DNA of 64,000 bases from Desertifilum tharense IPPAS B-1220 (GTDB taxonomy: Bacteria; Cyanobacteriota; Cyanobacteriia; Cyanobacteriales; Desertifilaceae): the NCBI RefSeq assembly GCF_001746915.1, contig NZ_MJGC01000041.1, forward strand, positions 1 through 64,000, written 5' to 3'. The stretch's first letter is position 1; each line of letters begins with the position of its first letter. Under the pieces are notes generated by a model, which worked only from the letters and a program-made list of their open reading frames with translations, did not search any database and was not told where the DNA came from. The translations under genes were made by a program, and so were the position numbers. This document shows positions 1 through 9,816 of this stretch, piece after piece.

Positions 1-117
1 AAGAACGGGAATTAGGAGTTGGGAGTTAGGGGTTGGGGGAAGAACGGGAATTAGGAGTTGGGAGTTAGGGGTTGGGGGAAGAACGGGAATTAGGAGTTGG
101 GAGTTAGGGGTTGGGGA
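1..117. repeat. Three tandem copies of a 39-bp G-rich repeat
   Basis: Units begin at 1, 40 and 79 with AAGAACGGGAATTAGGAG. The third copy is one G shorter. The array continues left of the window edge or begins at it. No coding frame is supported here. It lies downstream of the pta stop and is followed by a C-rich stretch of related low-complexity sequence. Confidence 0.9.
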
Positions 118-149
118 AGAAGAAAAGATAGGAAGACTTGATAACTGTC

Positions 150-292
150 AACTCAGTACCCTCTTCCACTCGGAACTCGGAACTTTGCACTCCTTCCCCC
201 CACCTCCCCATCCCCCCATCCCCCCACCCTCTTCCCCACTCAGCACTCAGCACTTTGCACTCAGCACTCCTTTCCCCCCACCCTCTTCCCCA
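150..292. repeat. Heptamer/C-rich short tandem repeats overlapping the pta 3' end
   Basis: Pyrimidine-rich blocks (CCCCCCATCCCCCCACCC) alternate with CACTCAGCACTCAGCACTTTG heptamer runs. The same motifs in reverse orientation occur at 15170-15440. Short tandemly repeated repetitive sequences of this type are known from filamentous cyanobacteria. The pta stop codon and its last few codons lie inside the block. Confidence 0.8.
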
Positions 293-2387
293 CAAGGGAA
301 TCGCTCTTTTGGGCTTGAATGGCGGTAATGGCGACTGTATTGACGATATCTGTTACCGTACAGCCGCGCGAGAGATCGTTGACGGGTTTTCTTAAGCCTT
401 GCAATAATGGGCCGATGGCGACGGCGTTGGCGGAACGTTGGACGGCTTTGTAGGTATTGTTTCCGGCGTTTAAGTCGGGGAAGATGAAGACGGTGGCTTG
501 TCCGGCAACTTCGCTATCGGGTAATTTGGTGTGGGCGACTTCGCTATCGACTGCGGCGTCGTACTGGATGGGGCCTTCAATTTTCAAGTCGGGACGGAGT
601 TCGCGAACGAGTTGGGTGGCTTCTCGGACTTTATCGACATCTGCGCCTTTTCCCGATGCTCCTGTGGAGTACGATAGCATGGCAATTCGCGGTTCTACGC
701 CGAAGGTTTGGGCAGTGGCGGCGGAACTAATGGCGATATCAGCTAGCTGTTGGGTATTGGGGTTGGGGTTAACGGCACAATCACCATACACCAAAACCCG
801 ATCGGCCAAACACATTAAAAAGACGCTAGAAACAATTGAAGTTCCGGGTTGGGTGCGAATAAACTCTAGGGCGGGGCGAATGGTGTGGGCGGTGGTATGC
901 TGGGCACCGGATACCATGCCATCGGCTAAATCTTTGTACACCATCATCGTGCCAAAGTAGCTGACATCGTGCATCATATCGCGGGCGCAATCTTCGGTGA
1001 TGCCTTTGTGGCGGCGCAGGTTATAGTAGGTGGTGGCGAATTCATCATGCCAGGGCGATCGCAAGGGGTCGATAATCTGCACGCCATTTAAACTTAAGCC
1101 GAGGGTGGCAATTTTCTCGCGAATTTCGCCTTCTTTTCCTAAAAGAACGATCTCTGCAACGCCACGACGCCTTAAGATTTCGCTAGCCAGGAGGATGCGT
1201 TCTTCGTCCCCTTCAGGGAAGACGATACGCTGTTTTTGCATTTTCGCCCGTTCGATGAGTTCGTACTCAAACATTAAGGGCGTGACGCGTTCGGAACGGG
1301 GAACGGCGATACAAGCTTGCAGTTTAGCCGTATCAATGTGCGCTTCAAATAAGCCCAACGCTGAGGCAATTTTACGCGGGTTGTCGGGGGTAATTTCGGC
1401 TTGGACGTGACTAATTTGGGTCGCGGTTTCGTAGGTGTTGGTGGCGACGCTGACAATGGGTAAATGCAGCCAGCGAAACCCTTGTAAGAGTTTTTGAATG
1501 CTAGGGGCGAGTTCTAAACCCCCGGTGAGGACAATTCCGGCGATGTTGGGGCAGCTTTCCGACAGGAGGGCGGTTAAACAACCCAGGACGATATCGGCGC
1601 GATCGCCCGGTGTAATAATTAAACTCCCCTCTTCGAGATGGTGCAAGAAGTTGGGCAGTTGCATGGCGGCGACTTTATAGCAGCGAACCTCGCGGTTGAG
1701 TTGGCTATCTTCCCCATATACCCAGTTTGCAGAGATGGCGCGGACAATTTCTTGGATCGTCGGTCGGGCGATCGCGCTATCTTCAGGAAGGGTAAACACG
1801 GGATCGTCATAGTTCCACACGGCCTCTAATTGGGCATTAATCGTCTCAATTAAGCCCGAATTCACCCGATTGACAATGGTAGCTGCGATCGCGCAATCTG
1901 CTTCCATAAAGGCTTCTCGTTCGGTGCGAACGGTATCGACAATTTCAGCCGGGGTATTGCCTTGACCGTTACCCACCAGCAATACTGGGGCAGAGAGATG
2001 ATTGGCGACTCGCGTATCGAAGTTATCGACAAACGCCGAATCAATTTCACTCGAATCAATCCCCTCGCAAACAATAAAATCGCAGTGGCGTTCTAGGGCT
2101 TTGTATTTTTCAATAATCCGCTTGAGAATTTCATCATAATGTCCGTCCGCTACCCAATGCTGCAATTCTTCGCGAGTGAGGGCGTATTGGGCTTCGTAGG
2201 GGACATCTAAAGGATAGCGACTGCGGATCAGTTCAATATCATTATCGCGATGGTTTTCGCTGCGGGTGACTGGACGAAAAAAGCCCAATCGACCAATCCG
2301 CTTAGACAGCAGTTCCATTAAACCTAACACGATCAGAGACTTGCCGCTATTGGGGGCGATCGCTGCAATATATAAATTTTGAAGCAT
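261..2387 (-). CDS. pta: Phosphate acetyltransferase (long, three-domain form)
   Basis: Interconverts acetyl-CoA and acetyl phosphate in the cytoplasm. The 708-residue product has an N-terminal BioD-like P-loop domain (APNSGKS near residues 11-17), a central DRTGG-type region and a C-terminal PTA catalytic domain from about residue 375. That domain includes the stretches VFPEGDEER and SYSTGASGKG. The length fits the long Pta form of cyanobacteria and enterics. The ATG start opens directly into the P-loop domain. The final residues (about GKRVGGKEC) and the stop are encoded by heptamer repeat DNA, so the C-terminus has probably been extended or replaced. The upstream permease-kinase gene ends 14 bp before this start, so co-transcription is likely. 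Confidence 0.95.
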   Translation of the reverse strand: MLQNLYIAAIAPNSGKSLIVLGLMELLSKRIGRLGFFRPVTRSENHRDNDIELIRSRYPLDVPYEAQYALTREELQHWVADGHYDEILKRIIEKYKALERHCDFIVCEGIDSSEIDSAFVDNFDTRVANHLSAPVLLVGNGQGNTPAEIVDTVRTEREAFMEADCAIAATIVNRVNSGLIETINAQLEAVWNYDDPVFTLPEDSAIARPTIQEIVRAISANWVYGEDSQLNREVRCYKVAAMQLPNFLHHLEEGSLIITPGDRADIVLGCLTALLSESCPNIAGIVLTGGLELAPSIQKLLQGFRWLHLPIVSVATNTYETATQISHVQAEITPDNPRKIASALGLFEAHIDTAKLQACIAVPRSERVTPLMFEYELIERAKMQKQRIVFPEGDEERILLASEILRRRGVAEIVLLGKEGEIREKIATLGLSLNGVQIIDPLRSPWHDEFATTYYNLRRHKGITEDCARDMMHDVSYFGTMMVYKDLADGMVSGAQHTTAHTIRPALEFIRTQPGTSIVSSVFLMCLADRVLVYGDCAVNPNPNTQQLADIAISSAATAQTFGVEPRIAMLSYSTGASGKGADVDKVREATQLVRELRPDLKIEGPIQYDAAVDSEVAHTKLPDSEVAGQATVFIFPDLNAGNNTYKAVQRSANAVAIGPLLQGLRKPVNDLSRGCTVTDIVNTVAITAIQAQKSDSLVGKRVGGKEC

Positions 2388-2401
2388 GAGAAGCGACTTC
2401 C

Positions 2402-5281
2402 TTAAGGCGTATGGTCTTGACGCAAGGGAATTTCTAGATAAAAGGTTGTTCCTTCACCGGGTTGCGAAACGCATTCAAGTTTGCCATGATGCTTTTCGAC
2501 AATGGCTTGATGGCTAATTGCTAAACCCAAACCCGTTCCTAATCCAATGGGTTTTGTTGTAAAAAACGGCTCAAAAATCCGTTCTAACACATCGGGTGCA
2601 ATTCCCGGCCCATTATCCCGCAGGGTGATTCGGATCGTGCGGGTGTTGGGTAGATACTCCGTGCGAATCTGAATTTCTGAACGTCGCGTTTGAGTCAGCG
2701 ACTCGCGCGATGTGGGTGAGGTTCTACCCAGCCACGCTCCTGAGCGCGATTTGGAAACGCTATGATACTCCTCAAGGGCATCAATCGCATTGCAGAGCAA
2801 ATTCATAAAAACTTGATTGAGAAGTCCTGGATAGCATTCAACTAAGGGTAAATCGCCGTACTCTTTAACAATCCCAATCGCGGGGCGATCGGGTTTAGCT
2901 TTAGTGCGATTTTGCAAAATCATCAGGGTGCTGTCAATCCCCTCATGAATATTGACGGCTTTAATTTGGGCTTCGTCAATGCGTGCAAAGTGACGCAGAG
3001 ATTGCACAATTTCGCGAATTCGGTTCGCCCCAACGTGCATTGAGGCAATCAATTGCGGGAAATCTGCGATGATAAATTCTAAATCCGTGGCTTCAATCTT
3101 CTCAGTAATGGCGGCGGGAGGGTTGGGAAAATAGGTTTGATAGAGATCGATCAGGTCTAACAAATCGCGGGTATAGTCGCGGGCGTGGGACAGATTGCCA
3201 AAAATAAAGTTAACGGGATTATTAATTTCGTGGGCAACCCCAGCCACTAATTGACCGAGGGAAGACATTTTTTCGGTGTGAATCAGTTGAGATTGCGTGC
3301 GTTTGAGGTCTTCTAGGGTGTCTTCGAGTTGTCGGGCTTGGGCGGTGGCGGTGGCGGCGAGTTGTTCTTGACTTTCTAGGGCGAGGCGCAAGGAGACTTC
3401 TTGATGTTTGCGTTCGGTAATGTCGCGCAGAATGATGACGTATTCGGTTAGCACTTGCGTAGAGCGATCGCTTTTGGCAACATCGAGAATGCGAATCTCT
3501 TCGTCGAGTATCAGGTGATGCTCGCTACGATCGATCCAGGTATTGGGATCGGTGGGAAAATCGGTGAGGAATTCCGTGAGGGAACGACCGATGAGGCGGT
3601 TTTGCGGGCGTTGAAATAGTCTTTCGGCGGCGGGGTTGGCTTGGGAGATGTAGCCGCGTTCGTCGAGGATGATAATGGCATCGAGGGCGATTTTAAAGAA
3701 GTGTTCGGCCTGCTGTCGCGCTTCAATGATGGCGGTGGCTTGGGGTAAGCTGGTCCAACAGGCGATCGCAATTCCTAAAAAAACGGCGGTTAGCAACCAG
3801 ACCACAAACAGATTATTGGCTTCGCGGGTAGTATTGCTATTGCCTAAATACCGATCGATCCACCAGGTAATCAGGCTACTTCCGCCCACTAGACCAATCA
3901 GGGTTAGGACTTGAAAGCGCACAAAGTCTTGAACCTGGGCGCGATCGCGTACATTATATCGATCGATCCACCATTGGGCCTGAAAAGGTGCAAACCGAAC
4001 CTGGCGGACGATCCAATCAACCCAGATGGCAACGCCTGGGAGGAGTAACCCAACGATCAGGTCTTGGCCATCCCACGCGAGTCCCCCGACAATCAGGACA
4101 GCGCTTTCAATCCCAAAGCAGGCTAAGGAGATATAGGGCCAGCGGCTAAAGGATCGACGGCGACGCAACCACAATCCTAAGTGCAATAGGGCACCAGCAG
4201 CTACCCAAGCGCTTCCTGTGACCATGACAATCTGGGAGATATTGCCCCACGCTAAACACAGCAGGCTTAAGGTGAGGTTGAGTAGCAACGCCGGTCCCAT
4301 GACGCCGCGACGGGAGATGATCCCTAAAACGGGCGCAAGATAGCCATCTTGGGCAAATTGATACGCCATGCGGGGGGTAGCAGCAACGGCGGTGGCTGAA
4401 GCTAGCAAGCAGGCGGAGGCAATTGAAAAGGTGACTAAGGGCGGGGCGAAGGGCCCCCAAAAGTTGCTGGAGGCGCTGAGAAATGCCAGATAGGCGTTAT
4501 CTCCTAGGCTGGTGGTGGAGAGGCGGGCGAGTACCCACGTTCCGCCAATGCCAATGGGGGCAATTAGGAAGGCAGAGAGATTCAGGAAGTTGGCGGTTCT
4601 TTGAGGCGATCGCGAATCGGCCATAAAAGCAGCGCCGATCTCGCAACCGTAAATTCCGTAGATGGCGACAAAGAAGGATTTTGCCCAATCGCTAAATTGC
4701 CAAGGGGGGAGGTTTTGAACCTCGCTAGGGCTGGGAAAAAGACCGGGACTGTTGGGTGAAAAGATCAGCCATCCTAAGCCCTGAACGCTAAACAGCAACA
4801 GCAACCCCATTGCGGGGACCATGAAAAATAGGGTGACGATGGCGAGGGCGCGAGTACCGCTAAAGGCGATCGCCCACATCAGTAAGGTAAATAGAAGATT
4901 GAGGATAAAGGTGGGCGCTTGCAGATCGACCGTGGCAAGATTGGCTTGGATCAGATCGGTTAAAACAATGGCGTTGACGGGAACAAAGGCAACCCAACTG
5001 AGATAGTAACCAATGGCTGCATATTGACCGAGGAGAGGATAGCGGCGGAAGATCCGGAGAATGTAGCTAGGGGTTCCGCCGGAAACATCGGGCCAGCGTT
5101 GGGCCAGCCGCTTGACTTGAAACATCAGCAGCATGGCAATTGGGACGCAGGGAAGCCATACCCAAAGCGATCGCCATCCTAACTCGGCGGCGATAATTGG
5201 GGCTGTGCTGAGAAATGCTAAATGACCTGCAAATCCAAATCCCCAGGTTTCGCTTGGAGATAAAGTTCTTTTTAAACCCAC
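2402..5281 (-). CDS. APC-family permease fused to a PAS sensor histidine kinase
   Basis: A 959-residue fusion. Residues 1-425 form a polytopic membrane domain of about ten or more helices resembling amino acid/polyamine/organocation (APC) permeases, with an early [10 protein letters not shown] motif. Two further hydrophobic segments lie near 457-475 and 490-510. A PAS domain follows (about 525-625), then a coiled coil (630-670). The HisKA dimerisation domain carries phospho-acceptor His684 in VAHEINNP. The HATPase domain has an N-box around NAIDAL (831), DNGPGI (889) and GTGLGLAIS (915). The architecture is analogous to CbrA, where an SLC5-type transporter is joined to a kinase. No response regulator is encoded nearby. 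Residues about 840-868 look like an in-frame insertion absent from the paralogous kinase at 41602-43896. The substrate is unknown; the adjacent pta hints at an acetate- or amino-acid-linked role (inference). Confidence 0.88.
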   Translation of the reverse strand: MGLKRTLSPSETWGFGFAGHLAFLSTAPIIAAELGWRSLWVWLPCVPIAMLLMFQVKRLAQRWPDVSGGTPSYILRIFRRYPLLGQYAAIGYYLSWVAFVPVNAIVLTDLIQANLATVDLQAPTFILNLLFTLLMWAIAFSGTRALAIVTLFFMVPAMGLLLLFSVQGLGWLIFSPNSPGLFPSPSEVQNLPPWQFSDWAKSFFVAIYGIYGCEIGAAFMADSRSPQRTANFLNLSAFLIAPIGIGGTWVLARLSTTSLGDNAYLAFLSASSNFWGPFAPPLVTFSIASACLLASATAVAATPRMAYQFAQDGYLAPVLGIISRRGVMGPALLLNLTLSLLCLAWGNISQIVMVTGSAWVAAGALLHLGLWLRRRRSFSRWPYISLACFGIESAVLIVGGLAWDGQDLIVGLLLPGVAIWVDWIVRQVRFAPFQAQWWIDRYNVRDRAQVQDFVRFQVLTLIGLVGGSSLITWWIDRYLGNSNTTREANNLFVVWLLTAVFLGIAIACWTSLPQATAIIEARQQAEHFFKIALDAIIILDERGYISQANPAAERLFQRPQNRLIGRSLTEFLTDFPTDPNTWIDRSEHHLILDEEIRILDVAKSDRSTQVLTEYVIILRDITERKHQEVSLRLALESQEQLAATATAQARQLEDTLEDLKRTQSQLIHTEKMSSLGQLVAGVAHEINNPVNFIFGNLSHARDYTRDLLDLIDLYQTYFPNPPAAITEKIEATDLEFIIADFPQLIASMHVGANRIREIVQSLRHFARIDEAQIKAVNIHEGIDSTLMILQNRTKAKPDRPAIGIVKEYGDLPLVECYPGLLNQVFMNLLCNAIDALEEYHSVSKSRSGAWLGRTSPTSRESLTQTRRSEIQIRTEYLPNTRTIRITLRDNGPGIAPDVLERIFEPFFTTKPIGLGTGLGLAISHQAIVEKHHGKLECVSQPGEGTTFYLEIPLRQDHTP

Positions 5282-5653
5282 GCTTTTGAATTTAATAGAG
5301 ATTGAACTTCAAGCCAGCAGCCGAGAGAGTCTAAACTAGACTTCCGGGCGCTGACGGTTTGGAGTTGAAACAGACCCAGGCGGCTTGTCAGGTAGAGTAA
5401 CAGCAAAGTACCGTTTGTCTGAGATGGTTAAGTCGGACAAAGGGTACCCGATGACTTCACCTTAGAAAATCAGGGATTCACTCTCTCGATTTCAAAGATT
5501 TGCCCAACGGCAATCTCAAGCCGAGTTTATAGAAATTTAGCCAAGCGATGATAACGCTGTTGTTATTATTGAAGAGAAAATTTCAGCTTGGATGTGATGT
5601 GAATTACACAAATCGCGATTTTTAAGTTTTTTTAGTAAAAATGGGAAACCCCA
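5282..5653 (-). other. Leader/intergenic region with a candidate RNA stem-loop
   Basis: No gene is supported in this stretch. It is the 5' region of the permease-kinase gene on the minus strand. GTACCGTTTGTC (5408-5419) pairs with GACAAAGGGTAC (5436-5447) with a single internal mismatch and a 16-nt loop. This is a strong hairpin well upstream of the start codon. It matches no riboswitch consensus that I recognise. It could be a leader structure, a small RNA or a chance palindrome. Confidence 0.35.
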
Positions 5654-5694
5654 GAAAGCCTCGCTGCGACGATTGGCAACTGACTGAGGCTTTC
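5654..5694 (-). terminator. Probable terminator of the cyn operon
   Basis: GAAAGCCTC (5654-5662) pairs perfectly with GAGGCTTTC (5686-5694). Read on the minus strand it lies about 20 bp after the cynS stop and is followed by a T-rich tract. The loop is long (23 nt), so the call is moderate. Confidence 0.45.
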
Positions 5695-5713
5695 CAAGAG
5701 GCGAGACCTTAAC

Positions 5714-6160
5714 CTACCACTTCTTGTAGGGGAGGAACTTACCGGACATGACAATCTTAACGCGATCGCCCTTGGGGTCTTCTTCTTTCTCTACGTCTAA
5801 GGTAAAGTCAATTGCACTCATAATCCCATCGCCAAACTTCTCGTGAACGACCGCTTTAATCGGCATTCCATAAACCTGCATAATCTCATAAAAGCGGTAA
5901 ATTAAAGGATCGGTGGGAATTGTTTGATCCAAGGAACCTTTCAGGGGACATTCCATCAAGGGTTCGGCATATTCAGGCCCTAAACCCAAAGCCGTGACAA
6001 TCTTTTTCGCTTCCTCTTCCGAAGCACTCGCTTGACGGTAAATCACCGAAGCAATCCAAACCTCATCGCGTCCTACCGCTGATTCTAAATCTGCAAAAGT
6101 CACGCCTTTAGCTTTCTTCGCCGCTAACAACTTATCTGTAATCTCAGCAATTGCCATCAT
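5714..6160 (-). CDS. cynS: Cyanate hydratase (cyanase)
   Basis: Catalyses bicarbonate-dependent breakdown of cyanate to ammonia and CO2. The product is 148 residues, the usual cyanase length. It has an N-terminal helical DNA-binding-like domain and the C-terminal catalytic segment. The catalytic Arg and Glu are visible in [12 protein letters not shown] and the catalytic Ser in MSAIDF. An AAGGAG Shine-Dalgarno precedes the double ATG start. It is the last gene of cynABDS, so imported cyanate is hydrolysed by the product of the same transcript. Expression is presumably nitrogen-controlled through the NtcA box upstream of cynA. Confidence 0.97.
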   Translation of the reverse strand: MMAIAEITDKLLAAKKAKGVTFADLESAVGRDEVWIASVIYRQASASEEEAKKIVTALGLGPEYAEPLMECPLKGSLDQTIPTDPLIYRFYEIMQVYGMPIKAVVHEKFGDGIMSAIDFTLDVEKEEDPKGDRVKIVMSGKFLPYKKW

Positions 6161-6305
6161 TCACTCCTTAAAACAATACACCAGAGTTGAGTCACAAAAA
6201 TTTCGGATTCCGTGAAGTCCGCTTTCTCTAAATCAGGAGAATCTTATTGCACCTCACCTGAGAGAAAACCGCTGTCAATTAAATCCCAACTTTGCAACCT
6301 CAAAA

Positions 6306-7193
6306 CTAAGCTGCTTGAACGCGAGATTCTTCCACCGCACGAGTTTCGCGGGATAAATGCCGTTCCATTTCCGCCTTCAATTCGTGATAGCTTGGATATT
6401 GATCCAGCGTTTCTCGATTGCGCGGGCGGGGGAAAGGAACCTCTAGAATTTGAGCAATCTTGGCAGCAGGACCTCGCGTCATCATCACAATTTCATCGGA
6501 GAGTAATAGCGCCTCCTCGATACTGTGAGTAATCATAATGACCGTTTGGCGTTGCTGTTCCCAAATTCGCTCAATTTCATCTTGCAAAAAGCCGCGAGTC
6601 AAGGCATCTAATGCGCCAAAAGGTTCATCCATCAACAGAATTTGCGGACTAATTGAAAGCGCCCTAGCAATCCCAACTCGCTGACGCATACCGCCGGATA
6701 ATTCGTGGGGATGTTTCTTTTCTGCACCGTTCAAGCCAACCAGTTGAATATTCTCACGAACGATGTTTTTTTGTCTAGTCAACGACATTTTCGGATAGAC
6801 AGTCTCAACCGCAAACCGAATATTTTCCTCAACCGTCATCCACGGCATCAAAGCATAGTTTTGAAACACCATACCGCGATCGGGGCCAGGGCCTAAAATA
6901 GGCTTACCATCCATCCAAACTGAACCCGAAGTTGCAGTTGATAAACCTGCAATAATGCTCAATAACGTCGATTTACCGCAACCCGACGGGCCAATAATCG
7001 AAACAAACTTGTTATGTTGAATATCGAGGCTAATATCATCTAAAGCCAGATAATCCGATCGGGCTTTGCCAGTCCAGCGATTAAGTAAACCGCGCTTTCC
7101 AGGAAACACTTTAGAAACATGACGCAAAGAGACTTGAACGTCTGTTGCCAAAGCCTCATATTCTGAGGATTGATAGCGAGAAGAAACCGTCAT
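6306..7193 (-). CDS. cynD: Cyanate/nitrate-type ABC transporter ATP-binding protein
   Basis: The 295-residue ATPase has Walker [13 protein letters not shown] signature LSGGMRQRVGIARAL, Walker B ILLMDEPFGALD and the switch His in MITHSIEEAL. It belongs to the NrtD/SsuB/TauB group. It overlaps the permease gene by 4 bp (ATGA), indicating translational coupling, and is followed by cynS after about 145 bp. It energises cyanate uptake together with CynA and CynB. The NrtD and CynD subfamilies are similar; linkage to cynS is what supports the cyanate assignment. Confidence 0.9.
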   Translation of the reverse strand: MTVSSRYQSSEYEALATDVQVSLRHVSKVFPGKRGLLNRWTGKARSDYLALDDISLDIQHNKFVSIIGPSGCGKSTLLSIIAGLSTATSGSVWMDGKPILGPGPDRGMVFQNYALMPWMTVEENIRFAVETVYPKMSLTRQKNIVRENIQLVGLNGAEKKHPHELSGGMRQRVGIARALSISPQILLMDEPFGALDALTRGFLQDEIERIWEQQRQTVIMITHSIEEALLLSDEIVMMTRGPAAKIAQILEVPFPRPRNRETLDQYPSYHELKAEMERHLSRETRAVEESRVQAA

Positions 7194-8017
7194 GATTTTC
7201 TACCAAACGAGACAAAACTTTGTAAAATTCCAAAAATGCGGTCGAGAACAATTCCAACTAAACCGATAACAATAATGGCGGTAATAATGCTCGTGATGCT
7301 GAGGTTATTCCACTCATTCCAAACAAAGTAACCTAAACCCGTTCCCCCTACTAAAATTTCGGCAGCGACAATCACCAACCACGAAATGCCAATGCTAATT
7401 CGCAGTCCCGAAACGATACTAGGGGCCGCAGCGGGTAAAATAACTTTGCGAATGGTACGCCAGCGGGATGCACCTAGGGTTTTGGCAACATCTAGATATT
7501 CCGAACTGACATTACTAACGCCAAATTTGGTATTAATTAAGGTCGGCCAAATACTGGTAATGGCAATCACAAATAAGGCGGTTTTTTCTGAGTCTTGCAG
7601 CAACCCCAACCCTAATGGCAGCCAAGCCAAGGGAGAAACGGGTTTGAGGAGTTGAATATAAGGATCGATGGCTTTAGATAGCACTTCCGATAAGCCAACC
7701 ACAACGCCTAGGGGAATGGCAATCAGCGAACCAATGGTAAATCCAATTAAGACGCGACGCAAGCTAACTAAAAGGTGCCAGCCAATGCCTTTATCGTTGG
7801 GGCCATAATCGTAAAAAGGGTCAGAAATCCATCCCCAAAAGTCGATTAAGGTGCGGCTAGCAGAGGGCATCAATCGGGAAAAGAGTCCGGTTTGCGCCCC
7901 AATTTCCCAGACTACTAGAAAACTAATGAAGGACAATAAAAACAGGACAAACGCTTGGAGATTTTTATTCAACAGCCAAGGGGGAATACCATTGGCTGCA
8001 CGCGATGTATTTTGCAT
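7190..8017 (-). CDS. cynB: Cyanate ABC transporter permease
   Basis: An inner-membrane BPD-type permease of 275 residues with about six hydrophobic helices. It carries the cytoplasmic EAA-like loop LGASRWRTIRKVILPAA that docks on the ATPase. It is most similar in layout to NrtB/CynB/SsuC. It sits between the binding protein gene (34 bp upstream) and the overlapping ATPase gene. Assignment to cyanate rather than nitrate or sulfonate follows from the cynS gene in the same operon. Confidence 0.9.
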   Translation of the reverse strand: MQNTSRAANGIPPWLLNKNLQAFVLFLLSFISFLVVWEIGAQTGLFSRLMPSASRTLIDFWGWISDPFYDYGPNDKGIGWHLLVSLRRVLIGFTIGSLIAIPLGVVVGLSEVLSKAIDPYIQLLKPVSPLAWLPLGLGLLQDSEKTALFVIAITSIWPTLINTKFGVSNVSSEYLDVAKTLGASRWRTIRKVILPAAAPSIVSGLRISIGISWLVIVAAEILVGGTGLGYFVWNEWNNLSITSIITAIIVIGLVGIVLDRIFGILQSFVSFGRKS

Positions 8018-8051
8018 AGCTCAAATTCTGAAAAACAGCGATACCCGGAAA

Positions 8052-9641
8052 TCAAACGCCAAATTTATCGACTTGTTGCTTAACGTAGGCGCTAGCTTGT
8101 TCGGGGTTAAATTCGTCAAATTTGAGTCTTTCAACCCGCAGTTCTTCAGTGGGTGGAGTTTGACCAATTTCTTGGGCAAGTTCTCTCGCTAAATCGGTGA
8201 GGAAAATCTCTTGTCCAATTTCTTCGTAGTTAGCCCTTTCTTCCGGGAGGAAATTCCAACGGGTTAGCTGAGAGGAAATCCAATAGGCGAAACTTTGCCA
8301 GGGATAGGGGTCAAAATCAATGCGATCCGGGACATTTTGAGTATTGCCTAAACCGTCTTCAAAGTTGCCGGTTAGTACCGCTTCTACCACTTCTTGCGGT
8401 TGATTGAGGAATTGGCGAGAAGAGATGGCGGCGGCAATTTCCTTGCGGTTGGCGGGGTTGCTGGCGTAGCCTGTGCCGTCAATAATGGCTTTGTTGAGGG
8501 CGCGGAATGTATTAGGATGGTCTTCAATCCAGCGATCGCTCGCAGCAAAGGCACAGCAGGGATGGCCTGGCCAGAGATCCTTGGTGAGCATGTGGATAAA
8601 GCCAGCCCCTTCGTAAACGGCCCGCTGGTTAAACGGATCGGGCATTAACATGGCATCAATATCGCCAACGGTTAGCCTAGCGACGCTATCGGGGGGCGGA
8701 ACCGGATCGATTTGGACATCAGTATCGGGGTTTAAACCGCCGCTGGCGAGGTAATAGCGAAGTAAGAGGTTATGCATTGAGAAGGGGAAGGGAACGCCAA
8801 TTTTAAAGCCTCTAAAATCTTCTGGCCCTCTCACTCGATCTCGATGCTTATTGGCAATGGTAATCGCTTGACCGTTAATATTCTCAATGCTGGCCAGTTT
8901 GATGGGGAAGGTGGCCGAACCCAAACCGAGAGTCATGGCAATCGGCATGGGGGCTAACATATGATAGGCATCGAGTTCGCCTGCGATCGCGCTATCTCGC
9001 ACCGCCGCCCAACTGGGCATTTTCACCACGCTGACGTTGAGGTTATATTTCTGATAAAAGCCCAACGGTTCGGACATGATAATGGGCGTCGCGCAGGTGA
9101 TGGGAATAAAGCCAACGCGCAAAGTCGTTTTTTCTAAATTTTCCCCAACTGCACCCCCTCCGGCTGCCGATTGGGTGGTGGCTTGCCGGTTCTCTTCTCT
9201 GGGGGCACAATTCACCAAGGTGACTAAGGCTGCACCCACGGCAATATTGCGGAGAAATTGCCGTCGGGTAGCGTTACTGATGCGGTTGGCATCGGCAAAA
9301 AATTCACCGGCTTTCGGCCCAAATGCTGCGGCAAAAGCGGCATCCAGTCCCCCCGCTAACTGAATTAGATCGTTGCACAAACGTTCGCGCTTGGGGTTGC
9401 CCCGTCCTGCCATTTTCAGGAATAATTGCTTGCGTAATTCGGCTTGATTAAGGGTCTGTGCAATTGACAGCGATCGCGATTTGTAGAACCCCATTTTCGT
9501 CAGATCGTCAATTAAATCAATGGGGTCTTGCGGCATATCTGCCATAAATTTCCAATGATCTTGGCTGAGGTGAACGCCACCACAAACGGTACAAGGTCGA
9601 TCGTTACGTCTAACCCCTTGTTCTGCTGCTGTCAATACCAT
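8052..9641 (-). CDS. cynA: Cyanate ABC transporter substrate-binding protein with N-terminal CxxC extension
   Basis: Periplasmic NrtA/CmpA/CynA-type binding protein. The frame is open back to a GTG at 9779, but an NtcA box (9703-9716) and its -10 element lie inside that longer frame. I therefore place the start at the ATG at 9641, giving about 529 residues. Residues 1-120 form an unusual leader domain with a CTVCGG motif near 17-22. Only then comes a twin-arginine signal, TRRQFLRN (about 125-132), with a hydrophobic stretch ending in the lipobox-like TLVNC (Cys145). The mature binding domain follows (TLRVGFIPITCATP onward). A signal sequence this far from the N-terminus is odd: either the extension is genuine or translation also initiates further inside. 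Confidence 0.85.
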   Translation of the reverse strand: MVLTAAEQGVRRNDRPCTVCGGVHLSQDHWKFMADMPQDPIDLIDDLTKMGFYKSRSLSIAQTLNQAELRKQLFLKMAGRGNPKRERLCNDLIQLAGGLDAAFAAAFGPKAGEFFADANRISNATRRQFLRNIAVGAALVTLVNCAPREENRQATTQSAAGGGAVGENLEKTTLRVGFIPITCATPIIMSEPLGFYQKYNLNVSVVKMPSWAAVRDSAIAGELDAYHMLAPMPIAMTLGLGSATFPIKLASIENINGQAITIANKHRDRVRGPEDFRGFKIGVPFPFSMHNLLLRYYLASGGLNPDTDVQIDPVPPPDSVARLTVGDIDAMLMPDPFNQRAVYEGAGFIHMLTKDLWPGHPCCAFAASDRWIEDHPNTFRALNKAIIDGTGYASNPANRKEIAAAISSRQFLNQPQEVVEAVLTGNFEDGLGNTQNVPDRIDFDPYPWQSFAYWISSQLTRWNFLPEERANYEEIGQEIFLTDLARELAQEIGQTPPTEELRVERLKFDEFNPEQASAYVKQQVDKFGV

Positions 9642-9672
9642 GAGCGTACGATTACCCACACTACGTCTAGTG

Positions 9673-9716
9673 TTATTACAACGGTTGTTAAAATATGATT
9701 CTGTAACGCGACTTAC
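9673..9716 (-). promoter_or_regulatory. NtcA-activated promoter of the cyn operon
   Basis: GTAACGCGACTTAC at 9703-9716 is a perfect GTA-N8-TAC NtcA box. On the minus strand a TAATAA -10-like hexamer (9678-9673) starts 24 bp downstream, the spacing expected for class II NtcA promoters. Transcription would begin near 9666, just ahead of the ATG at 9641. This supports nitrogen-starvation control of cyanate use and decides the cynA start. Confidence 0.75.
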
Positions 9717-9816
9717 AGAATTTGCCTGAGTAAAATGCTGTAGGCGTTGTTTTGTCAGGGTTTTACCGATTAAAAACACACAGTATCGACAGGTAAAAAT
9801 AGACGATCGAAATACT

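Noticed and set aside
5395..5450. NtcA box upstream of the permease-kinase
   Set aside because: The closest match has a 9-base spacer between GTA and TAC instead of 8.
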